From the NCBI GenBank assembly GCA_020631735.1, contig CM036231.1, forward strand, positions 2,941,831 through 3,005,830: a stretch of DNA of 64,000 nucleotides, given 5' to 3'. The first letter of the stretch is position 1, and each line of letters opens with the position of its first letter. This stretch comes from Saccharum officinarum (Eukaryota > Streptophyta > Magnoliopsida > Poales > Poaceae). The position numbers and the translations under genes are program-made. The notes below the pieces were generated by a model. It saw only the letters and a program-made list of their open reading frames with translations, had not been told where the DNA came from and searched no databases. Of the stretch, positions 34,300 through 43,682 are shown one piece after another.

Positions 34300-35335
34300 A
34301 GGATTAAGGAATGCAAGAGATGCTATTTACTCCGGATGCTACTACAATCACACCATGTTTAAGAAATAGGAGTTATGTCCCGTGTAATAAAACCGTTAGT
34401 AGCCAAGTTGAGTCGTCTTAATGTGTGGCTTATGAATTTTTAAGTGTTTAGTTGCTTTGTGCTTATGTTTATGTTTGAGTTAGAATTTTGTAATGAGTGG
34501 AATGATCTTGTGGGTTTTGTCCATGATTTCATTTAGTTTATATGTATAAGGTATAAGGATTAATGAAATAAATATATGGGTTTTGGTTATCTTCTGCTTT
34601 CTATATCTTGCCTTTCGGAGCAACCTGTCTTTATCAACTTATATCTTTGTTCTTGAAAGACCAAAAATCATGAGAAAATTCTGGACAATAGTAGACTTCA
34701 ATACCTTTCTCTAAATGCAAGAACCACCCTCATAGCTATTTTGGATTGGGAGATACAAAAATCACAAGACAAGGCAACTGTGCTGTCTGAAAATTGGAAC
34801 AGAATCTGTTATGTGCTGTTTTTCGACCAAGTCATCTACAGAATTTGGAAAAGTGTTCTATAAGAAAGTTTCAGGAAATTTCATAAGCTTTCCAACGGTA
34901 TAAGGTGGAACTTCATTGGAATTACAAAACGAGAGTTGTAGCAGTTTTACCGCGATGCTGATTTTCTGTTCGCGAGAAACTTTAGATTTCTTGTTTCTAC
35001 CTATGCACAAAAGAATCATTAGGATATTAGAATGTATGGATGCTAGTTAGCTCACCTAGAATAAAGAAGGTTCAAGCTACCTTATTGGTGTCCCTTATTT
35101 TAAGGGGGGTAGCCAATGCAAAGAAGGTTTATTAAGTTTTAATTCTTTATTTGGAAGTATTGGTTAGTCTCCATGATTGAGTTGCCACTCTCAAGCAAAA
35201 TGTCTGTATACAAGGTTGATAATTCTGGATCCATGGAGGCGAGAGTTGTCCCTTTAGATAGCTCATGATTATGATCATCTGTACTTACTCGTGTTGCTGA
35301 TGTTGGTCACTTGATGACAGGAAGTGTAGTATCTC
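34300..35335 (+). other. Internal spacer of the non-autonomous element
   Basis: About 1 kb between the two protease-like domains with no supported ORF and no similarity I can see to RT, RNase H or integrase. Confidence 0.5.
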
Positions 35336-36121
35336 ATGACTCAGGAGTCCTATATGATGTCTCGCACTGATAGGTGGGAAGAAGCTGATGTTTCTGCCAT
35401 TGAAGGATGCTATGGGTATGATGAAGCTGAGCACTATCAAAACAACAACGTTGCAGAGCAAGTTGGGAGTGAACTAAGTCAGAATCCACAACAACAAAAG
35501 CGAAAAAGGAAAGTCCATAAGAAGCCTGCCCAAGGAAGCAAAGCGCAGCTAAACTATGTCAATGGAAGACTGAGCAATGTGGATATGGATAAAATTCATG
35601 GAGTTACCAAAGTGGTGGGAGGTTATATTCAAGTAAGTTCAGTACAAGTTTTTGCTCTATTTGACCCTAGTGCTTCACATTCTTTCATTTCCGTCGACAT
35701 GGTAGAGACGTGCAAGATGGTGAAGTGTCCAACGAGGAGGCCTTTGCTAGTTTAAACCCCAGTGAGAGAAATACAGGCAGATCAGATATGCACGGATGTC
35801 AGTCTTGTCATAAATAAGGAAAAATTCACCGCAACACTCATTGTGTTGGAGTCACTTAAAATTCGCGTGGTTCTTGGTAATGGATGGCTCTGTGCACACA
35901 AAGGAGTGATTCATGGTACTCGGTGCACAATGTTCTTAACAACACCGTTAGGGAAAAGAATTGAGTATCAAGGTGGTCGACTCTTACCTGAGGAAGACGA
36001 GAATGATCAATTAGGAGATAGGTACACCGAGGATAGCAAAGTGGACCATGAGTTTACGGAAGTCATAGCAGAGGAACAAACAACTTTGGAGGAGCTCAAT
36101 AGGAGAGATGATCATGCTTAG
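35336..36121 (+). pseudogene. Retropepsin-like domain 2, one in-frame stop
   Basis: A basic stretch (QQQKRKRKVHKKPAQGSKA) precedes a second protease-like domain: LNYVNGRLSNVDMDKI, FALFDPSASHSFIS, VSLVINKEKFTATLIVLE, RVVLGNGWLCAHKGVI and FLTTPLGKRIEYQGG. A TAA at 35753-35755 interrupts an otherwise continuous frame. It aligns along its whole length with domain 1 but is strongly diverged. The active-site turn is DPS, again without the Gly. A second retropepsin-like domain in one element is unusual. Confidence 0.65.
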
Positions 36122-36262
36122 GCACATTAGTCAGTTAGGATCTGAGAAACTGCCTCATGACTCTCAACGAAAGATGTAATTTGTAAAATGAGGATCGAAT
36201 AAAGACAGAGTGTCATTATCTCTTTTATCATCATCTTCCGAATCTCGAGGACGAGATTCATC

Positions 36263-36278
36263 TTAAGGGGGGTAGAAT
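36263..36278 (+). other. Polypurine tract of the non-autonomous element
   Basis: AAGGGGGGTAGAAT lies immediately before the 3' LTR. Confidence 0.8.
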
Positions 36279-38237
36279 TATAACACCCTAAAATTTTGGA
36301 AGGATTTAAAAATAGGTCAATATGATTTTTATGTATTTTTGTGGGCATACAAACTTAGGAAAGTAATAATTTTTATTCACTTAAAATCAAATATAAGGGT
36401 AGGAACATGTTTGTGCATTCATGCTGCTGCATTTGAAAATTTGAATTGAGTGGTTTGAATCAAATTCAAAAGGGAATTCAAAATCTATTTGGAAAATGCT
36501 TTGGAAAATTGGTAAAGAAAAAGAAAAAGAGTTTTATTCCTCTTCTCCGCTTTTGGCCCAGCCCTCCCCCGCAGCCCGCTTGCCTCCCGTGCGCGGCCCG
36601 TTCTCCCGCTGCCCATGGCCCGCTTGCTCCCACGCGCGTGCCGTCTCCCGTTTCCCCGCTTGGGCCGAGTTCAGCGAGCACCGCTGGCCCAGCTTGCGAG
36701 CATGCACGTCTCTCTCCCTGCGTGTTGCTGATGCCACGGGCCCACGTGTCAGGGTTTCCTTCTTCTTCTCCATGCCGCGTCCGATTCCTTTCCTTCGTTG
36801 CCACCGACCGAATCCTCCCTCCCAATCCTTCCCTTCCTTAATTGGACCATCTCCGGGCTATATAAGTCGAGGCCGCACATCTTTCCGCCTCCATCCAACT
36901 CCTTCGCGGTGTCAACGGAGCTCCCGAGACGCCACAGCGAGCTTGGAGCTCTACCGCGCCACCACCGTCCACCATTCCGAGCACCGCACCGTCTCCAGGC
37001 CGATTTCGTCTTCGGTTCTTACCTTGGTGAGCTCGCCTTGTTCCCTACTCCATCCCGGTGTTTTTCTTTCGCGAGATAATGTTGTGAATCGAGCTTTTGC
37101 ATTCTCCGACGATGGTGCCGCCGTGGGACTCGTCGTCGTGGCTCTGTTCCGGCCGAGCGCCGCCGCCTGTGTTCCCGATCCAATCCGAGCCATCCAAATC
37201 AAATCCAACGGCCGAGGATCAAAGATACCGGTTCGGCTGGCACTTTTGCTAAAGAGACCCTAGGAATTTCAAGTATAGAACCCGCACTCCAAAACGTATT
37301 CCGAAAATACGCTTTCTCCTTCCAAAAACATAGATTCGTTTTAATAAGTTCAGAAATATGTTTTCACTTATTTACAAAATTGCCACTGATTTTGTTTTAG
37401 CCATAATTTCTCCGTTTAACTCCAATTTGACCCGTTCAAATTGCGTTAGGTTTGTAATTTCATAATCTACATGTTGGTACTACTGTTAAGTAGGTTTTCA
37501 ACTTTTAAATTCGTGATTAGATTTAATCCATTATTTAAATAGAGGAAATCTTATTTATTTCATATCTTCTACGTTTCAACTACGTTTCGAGCCATTCAAG
37601 TTGCGTTAGATTCATAGCAACGAGATCTACGCATTTGTAACAGTGTTTATTATGTCACTAATATTAGAATTTCATGGTTTGAATCATATCTTAAATAACA
37701 ATTATGCAACTGGGTTTTGTAAATAAAATATGATTTGTTTTACTTTAGTTTTATAATTTGAATCTAAATTTGATTTAAATTATAATCTCTATAAAATATC
37801 TTATATATGCTTTTATACCATTAAGATACATGAAGTAAATAGTTTTATGGGTAAATCTATCGGTAGTTGTATCTTTTCAACCGTAGCTCCGATTAACGTG
37901 CTTTTCGCGACTTTGTGTTCGTAGCGATGCGTAGAATCGTGTTTCAAACTCTTTCACTTATTTTATATGATTGGTGTGTTGTTCTAATTTAGTTTTATTG
38001 TTTGCTTCGTGTATGATTGCTTGGATGCTTGTATGATGCTACCTGTTGATTGAGTTCAGTCGGTGAGGTTTACATGGTGATTACGAAGCAATTCATTGGA
38101 GATTCGAAAGAGTTGGACTTGAAGGAAGATCTAAGTTTGAGGCAAGTATAGCATGGGATTATCTTTGTTGTCCTATTCAAAATAAATGATTAAATTCATT
38201 TTGCATGTATTTCCTTGTTAAGGATGACTTAGTTTTG
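36279..38237 (+). repeat. Truncated 3' LTR of the non-autonomous element
   Basis: It is collinear with the first 1.96 kb of the 5' LTR (first bases TATAACACCC, TG mutated to TA). Similarity stops at GACTTAGTTTTGA; the last ~1 kb is missing and is replaced by unrelated sequence beginning ATAGATAGACTGCC. Confidence 0.9.
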
Positions 38238-38380
38238 AATAGATAGACTGCCTTTACATATTTTGACTGCCTTTACATATTTTGTCAACCACCCACAAAC
38301 AAGAGTCTATCTATTCACCGCTGGAATCCATCTATTCACATTGTTCGTCCGGTTGCATCTCCATCGATATATTTCATTCG

Positions 38381-38530
38381 GTTGTTTCCATATCACAATC
38401 AACTGTTCGTCCGGTTGTTTCCATCATCTCCATCGATCAATTTCATTCGGTTGTTTCCATATCACAATCAACTGTTCGTCCGGTTGTTTCCATCATCTCC
38501 ATCGATCAATTTCATTCGGTTGTTTCCATC
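38381..38530 (+). repeat. 69-bp tandem repeat, two full copies plus partials
   Basis: Units start at 38381, 38450 and 38519 (GTTGTTTCCAT...). Two 69-bp units are virtually identical; partial, diverged units lie on both sides (from about 38342). A 19-bp unit GACTGCCTTTACATATTTT is also repeated just upstream (38245-38283). Because 69 is divisible by three, all three forward frames stay open here. Confidence 0.9.
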
Positions 38531-38689
38531 ATCACCAATCAAAGGTCTATTGTTTGCATCATTCACCAACCAAAGGTATCGTTGTCTTGCTTAATCCATT
38601 TACAATATAATCTGCAATCTACATGAATCATTTTATGTTTTTCAGTTTACAAGTTGCAATGGTTAGCAAAACCTAAGTGAGATTAGGCC

Positions 38690-39725
38690 AGGAAAGGAAT
38701 TGTGGAAAGTCAGCACGGGTCAGTGTGGGATGCAATCTTGCTAGGTAGTGCCGAACAAATCAGACTCGATAGGATCCTTATTGACCATCACGTATATCAC
38801 TGTGTATGTTGGCCTCATATTACTTCCAGTTTACATGCTAATGATAATAAAAAATATTGGGAGACCAAGATGCATGGAGTTATCAATAAGGCATGTATGG
38901 AAAAATTCAAAACACTGACCGAAGAAGGTAAAGTTTAAATCATTGCAAATGTCAGAGTCACAATAACTATACAAAAATATTGACCAGTGGAGAATGATAA
39001 GGTACTCAACTTCATGCTGACAACTAATATAAAGTAGATCAAAGATACACAAGACATTCCAAAGCAACTAATATAAAGTAGATCAAAGATACACAAGACA
39101 TTCAAAAGTATAGTTTCCAATTCTTTGGTACATACATGCTTTCTAACAGAGTAAATAACTACATGTACCTCTCAGGTAAACTACCACTAATGTTATAATT
39201 TTTTTTATGCTTTTCCTCATTTGATCACTATTGGATAGAAAAAACCAGGACGTACTTCGGAGCCAATGACCAAAATCCGTGATATTATGCTCCTGATCGA
39301 GTAGGATTTTCCTTCCCAAATGCTACTGCAGTAACCCTGATGAACTGGAGATATTTCCTTATTGTTTTCCGCACGTTCAATTAGACTATTTTCCCTAATG
39401 TTTTGGCACATCTTAAATTACATTATTTTTATTTCAAAATTTGCAGTGGAGAAGAAGTTAAGATTCGATTTTGGGGGCCAAAGTTGAGCAAATTAATGAG
39501 AGCATAAAATCTCATGTCATTGCAATAATGTCTACAACCATGAAAAAAATGACAGTAAGCCTTCATTTAATATCAATAATTCAATAATATTAGCCATTCA
39601 GCAAGCCTCTAATTAAGAAAAGTAAATAATTCTTATTTTGCAGAATATTCTTTGTCATCAACCAATGCTAGAAAAGTTTTTGTAGATTTACCAATTCCTG
39701 AATCTATGAATGCACGTGACAGGTA
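38690..39725 (+). pseudogene. RPA1-like (DUF223/OB-fold) pseudogene with remnant introns
   Basis: Ordered fragments match the plant RPA 70-kDa-like OB-fold proteins often found in Helitrons: LDRILIDHHVYHC and KMHGVINKACMEKFKTLTEE (38770-38930), then an ANVRVTITIQKY strand and KVLNFMLTTNI, SFQFFGTYMLSNRVNNYMYL (39105-39170), EEVKIRFWGPKLSKL (about 39450-39495) and YSLSSTNARKVFVDLPIPES (39640-39705). An apparent intron (GTAAGCC...TTGCAG, about 39552-39643) separates the last two. There are several stops, and a ~42-bp tandem duplication at 39025-39107 that also repeats coding bases. RPA binds single-stranded DNA; this copy cannot. Confidence 0.65.
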
Positions 39726-40459
39726 AATCAAATTGTATTTCTATTTTTGTATATGTAGCTTACACTCTAACATGGTAAAATTTCTTTGTATAAAAAAGCA
39801 TATCTTCAAGTGGTATTAGTATAGAAGAGATTCATATTGATGACCATTTAAAAGGGAAATTGGAGGAGCAAAATGCAGTACAATAGAAGAACATTAGAAG
39901 AATTAGGTTTGATTTTGTATGACTCATCAATTAATAATAATATTTTTCGTTTAACAGCTTCCATGACACACTAGGAAAAGCTAAAACCTAAAAATTATCA
40001 ATATTAGCCATATGATATATTATGTTTTATAAGAAAAAGAATCAGGTATATTAAATATGACTCTACCATTATGAACTACAATTCAAAATAATCTTTAAAT
40101 TTGTATCTAAATTATTCACATCTATTATTAAAAATAATAATAATCTTTTAACATTGGTATACACACGGTTCAATTACTAAAGAGAGATATCCAACACCTC
40201 CAAATAATGTACAAAGTCAGTTAGGGCACAAAACAAAAGAAGGAAAAGAAAATATCCAACCATGGAATCAAATTAATGAACACTATTAGCAATGCCACGG
40301 TGATCTCTCTCAGACATACCAATGCCATTTCTAAACATTTGTGTAACTTTGGATTCAAATAAAAGTTAACCGAATGAAGTTTTTTTTATTTAAACATATA
40401 TTAAACATGGTTTTCTATTGCTTAAGTTTCTCAAAGTTGGTCCATATGGAAAAATCTAA

Positions 40460-40489
40460 CTCATGCGACAGCACGGGTTGATGGACTAG
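40460..40489 (+). other. Helitron 3' terminus (hairpin plus CTAG)
   Basis: CTCATGC-GACA-GCACGGG forms a short stem with one wobble and one mismatch; TTGATGGACTAG follows, then T at 40490. This is the diagnostic 3' layout of plant Helitrons. Confidence 0.65.
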
Positions 40490-40851
40490 TTCTCACAAAT
40501 ATTTGTTCTTGGAAATGTAAGAAGCTAAAACTAAAGAAGGCATCTAGCGCAAATGGAGCAACATTCTTTTCGTGATTTTTCCCCTGAATAATGGAAAGAG
40601 ATTTGTTGTGAGTTTTATTGGATGGAGTAAACAAGAAATAGGGTTTCTAAGGAAAAAAGCAGGTCAGAAAGCTGTACAGCTGCACCGTTCATCGGTGGGA
40701 AACTAGCAAAAGCAACAACTACAAGAGTGCCACAACAGCTGAAAATAACTTCACGCTTCATTTGAGGGAAACAAGCCAAACATGTGGAACAAGAGGCACA
40801 AAAACTTGGACTACTTTCCATTTTCGCCTTGGTAAGCTCCTCTCAGTGAAG
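40490..40851. other. Intergenic, nothing recognised
   Basis: No ORF, repeat or RNA gene is supported. The last eight bases (CAGTGAAG, 40844-40851) are the target duplication of the next element. Confidence 0.5.
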
Positions 40852-41834
40852 TATAGATGGCAACGGGGCTCCGTTCCCCGATTCTCCGCGGGGAATTCTC
40901 CTATTAGGAGACGGGGATGGTACAGAATTGATCCCCATGGGGATTTATACGGTAGAAAACTTGTCCCCGTCGGGGATCACGGGGCCGGGGATGGTTGTCT
41001 GGTCCCCGTCCCCGTTCCCCGCTACCCGCCCCGCTGCACATGCAAATAGACGTGACCGAGCACTGAAGAAGTAAAAGGCCCGTCTAAAGGCCCAATAGCC
41101 AGCCAAGAATATATAATGTGAGCTGCGTAACCCTAACTCTACCGCTCCTCATTTCTTCTCCCCAGCCGCAACTTTGCTTTCTCCACCAGCCGGCTCCCGC
41201 ACAAGCACAGCGCACACCAGCCGCCGGCGAACTCCACGTCTCCACCAGGCTTTGCTCCCTGTCCACATACCCACGCGAACATGCCGCCGCAGGTACGAGT
41301 GAGCTGCCGCACTTGGCAGTCCTGCCTGCAGTCCGCTCACATCCTAAATCTCTGCCATTGTCCCCATCCAAATCCACAAGGAGTGGGCGCAAGATGGACG
41401 TGGTCAGTGGTCAAGACTCAAGAATCAAGATGCTGACTGCTGAGATAGGGAGTGGATAGCCTTGTAGTAGTATACTTTCTTTCTGGCATGTATTTTCTTT
41501 GGATCTGAGATGAGAGAACTAGTCTTTTTTTTAGTCTTCTTTCTCTTCGGCATGTATTTTCTTTGGATTTGAAAGAATAGAACTAGCGTATCATTCTTTC
41601 TTTGCATTCTATGAGATTAGAAACTGGCTTGATTTTGCCCTTTCTGCTCTAGCAGAGTACATTTTGTTATGGGGTTGGGATCCCCGCGGGGATTAAATCC
41701 CCGTGCGGGGACGGGGATGGGAAGAAAGCTTCCCCCGTGAGTGTTGACGGGGACGGGGATGGGGAAAGTTTGTCCCCGCGGGGACGGGGATGGGGTGCTA
41801 ACCTCCGACGGGGAATTCCCCGTTGCCATCTTTA
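40852..41834. mobile_element. Non-autonomous hAT element with G-rich subterminal repeats (983 bp)
   Basis: The ends are TATAGATGGCAACGGGG and (reverse complement) TAAAGATGGCAACGGGG, 16 of 17 matching. They are flanked by perfect 8-bp duplications CAGTGAAG (40844-40851 and 41835-41842). Both subterminal zones are filled with GGGGACGGGGATGGGG-type words. The core (about 41040-41640) is ordinary-looking sequence without a transposase. Confidence 0.9.
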
Positions 41835-41842
41835 CAGTGAAG

Positions 41843-42223
41843 TCTTTTCGTTCTTGATGAAACTTACAATCGTACGTCGTCAAACAAAGTTACGCACCCT
41901 TCTTTTCTTTCTTGAATGTAAAAGGACTATTGCCCCACCCCCACCCCACACCCACACCCACACGAAAGGTAGGAAAAATGGCCACGTACCGTAAATTTGG
42001 ACTCCATATTTTGATGCTAAAACACCGAACCAACGCTGTCTTGTTCAGTCTTGATAAAACTACTCTGTATAGCAGTCAAAATCACTAACAACATTTTTGT
42101 TTTAATTTTGGAAGGGAAAAAATCAGCACCAACCCCCAACTGAATGCATGGACTTTGCATGATACAGTCGCCCTCAAGTCATGCTCATGATGTGACCCTT
42201 TCTGATGTGCCTATGCCTAACTA
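41843..42223. other. Intergenic, nothing recognised
   Basis: AT-rich, with a short CCCACA-rich stretch near 41935-41965. No gene supported. Confidence 0.5.
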
Positions 42224-43012
42224 CTTCCTCCGTCCCATAATAATAGTCGCTCTACGATTCAAATTATGTCCCTTAGAGATTGTCGTTTTAGACTCCCGGA
42301 CCCACCATCCACTAGCCTAGTAGCCTACAGTCTGCGGCCTTATCCCTTCACCGCACCTCTCCCTCCCATCGCTTGCAGCCTTATCCCTTCACTCACTCGA
42401 GTTTTCCTCCACCACACCTCTCCCTCCCATCGCCTCCTCCATCATCACTCTCCCTCTTCTCCATTGTCCCTTTCCTCATCTACAGCACCTCGCCGAGGAT
42501 GGGGCCGACGAGGAAGGATCCTGGATCCAGTTGCGGGTGGGATGGCGCGGAGGTCGTGGGGCAGTCGCAAAGGTCGGCGAGGGCGAGCATGGACTGCACG
42601 ACGGCGGGGAAGTGGTGCGCTTGCCCAGGCTTTTGAGCGTGGAGGTCGTGGGGCGGTCGCCGAGGGAGGCACGGCCCGCGCACCGGTGGGGAAGAGGCTT
42701 GCTTGCCTGGGCGTCCGGCGCGGTCGCCGAGGGCGGTGCGTCCCCGCGCGCCGGCGGGGAAGTGTCCTGCTTGCCGTGGTGTCCGAGCGTGGAGGTCGTG
42801 GGGCGGTCGCCGAGGTCTCCAAGGGCGACCCGCCCGCCGCACTTGCCCACTCCAGCTCTTCGACGGTGTCTCTAGATCTGGAAGAGGAACCGCAGGAGAG
42901 AGAATGTGCTGGAACGGAGGAAGTCATGGAGTAGGGGTGTGCAGGTCTTTTGCCATTGGTCTTGGTATTGGTGTCCGGTCCTAGAACGACTATTGTTATG
43001 GGACGGAGGGAG
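42224..43012. mobile_element. Stowaway-like element with a GC-rich core (789 bp)
   Basis: The ends are CTTCCTCCGTCCCATAATAATAGTCG and (reverse complement) CTCCCTCCGTCCCATAACAATAGTCG, flanked by TA on both sides. This is typical of Tc1/mariner Stowaway MITEs. The core from about 42490 to 42860 is very GC-rich and built of imperfect repeats of GTGGAGGTCGTGGGGCGGTCGCCGAGG. The 222-codon frame 42266-42934 and antisense frames cross this repeat and have no recognisable domain. Confidence 0.85.
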
Positions 43013-43137
43013 TACGAGCTAACCGTGTTATAAGTATTTTCTAGTAAAAACGTATCCCTCTTTCATGATGCAGGACTACGATGTCATAGCTTACGAACAG
43101 ATCGAGTGTATAGACTATGGGAAAAAACAAAAATGGA

Positions 43138-43199
43138 TTGCTTCTGGGCCAGGACATGGCACCTACTGGGTTGCTTCTGGGCCAGGACATGGCACCTAC
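43138..43199. repeat. 33-bp direct tandem repeat
   Basis: TTGCTTCTGGGCCAGGACATGG... occurs at 43138-43170 and again at 43171-43199, identical over 29 bases. Confidence 0.95.
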
Positions 43200-43229
43200 C
43201 GACCATATTCGTCCGTTGAAAACAAATAA

Positions 43230-43460
43230 GGGGGTGTTTGGTTGGAGGAGTAAAAGTTTAACAGACACTGTAGCACTTTCGTCTTATTTGACAAAAAGTT
43301 TCTAATCTTGGACTAATTAGGCTTAATAGATTCGTCTCGTAAATTACTCCTAATCTGTGCCGACATGCATGCAATTAGTCTATATTTAGTACTTCATGCA
43401 TTTGAGGGAACATTGATGTGATGAGAGTTAAACTTTAACGCACTGAAACCAAACAGACCC
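43230..43460. mobile_element. Tourist-like (PIF/Harbinger) MITE (231 bp)
   Basis: The ends GGGGGTGTTTGGTT and AACCAAACAGACCC are imperfect inverted repeats, flanked by TAA (43227-43229 and 43461-43463). The interior contains the common grass MITE string AGATTCGTCTCG. Confidence 0.8.
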
Positions 43461-43609
43461 TAAGATACTCGATCGCATGCAGCTCTGAGCTCTCTGTCGT
43501 GGATGAGCAGGAGCCAATCAGCAATCATGTCTTCCATTGCGTTTGGTGGGAGAGGAAGTGTACTGATTACAGGAGGGGTCTTGCTATGGTACACCCAAAT
43601 AAATGTAGA

Positions 43610-43610
<1 letters not shown>

Positions 43611-43680
<70 letters not shown>
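43611..43680. repeat. Compound microsatellite (CA)8(TA)27
   Basis: Sixteen bases of CA followed by 54 bases of TA without interruption. ORFs that read HTHTHIYIYIYI are artefacts of it. Confidence 0.98.

Positions 43681-43681
<1 letters not shown>

Positions 43682-43682
<1 letters not shown>

Larger units (their letters stand above)
29775..38237 (+). mobile_element. Non-autonomous LTR retrotransposon with two retropepsin-like domains
   Basis: The 5' LTR is 29775-32781 and the internal region 32782-36278. The 3' LTR (from 36279) is truncated at 38237, where similarity to the 5' LTR stops. An iMet-like PBS and a PPT are present. The internal region is only 3.5 kb and holds a zinc knuckle and two diverged protease-like domains, with no RT, RNase H or integrase. 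It must have relied on another element for movement. The left flank is GTCCA (29770-29774); the right duplication is lost. Confidence 0.85.
29557..40489 (+). mobile_element. Candidate Helitron with RPA1-like pseudogene, interrupted by an LTR element
   Basis: The 3' end has the Helitron signature: an imperfect 7-bp hairpin (CTCATGC-GACA-GCACGGG, 40460-40477), then TTGATGGA and CTAG at 40486-40489, followed by T. A possible 5' end is TCTAGAAAATTACCC at 29557, preceded by A. An RPA1-like pseudogene lies in between, consistent with plant Helitrons, which often carry such genes. No Rep/helicase is seen. The non-autonomous LTR element 29775-38237 would be nested in it. The 3' end is the better supported end. 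Confidence 0.45.

Noticed and set aside
36496..37263. 255-codon ORF in the 3' LTR of the non-autonomous element
   Set aside because: The counterpart in the 5' LTR is broken in this frame; it covers the TATA box and promoter block and has no domain.
38263..38626. 115-codon repeat protein
   Set aside because: All three forward frames are open through the 69-bp repeat, so openness is explained by the repeat unit, and no codon pattern favours one frame.
42266..42934. 222-codon ORF, with long antisense ORFs
   Set aside because: It crosses the repeat core of a Stowaway-like element; composition is Arg/Gly/Ala-rich in all frames and there is no domain.
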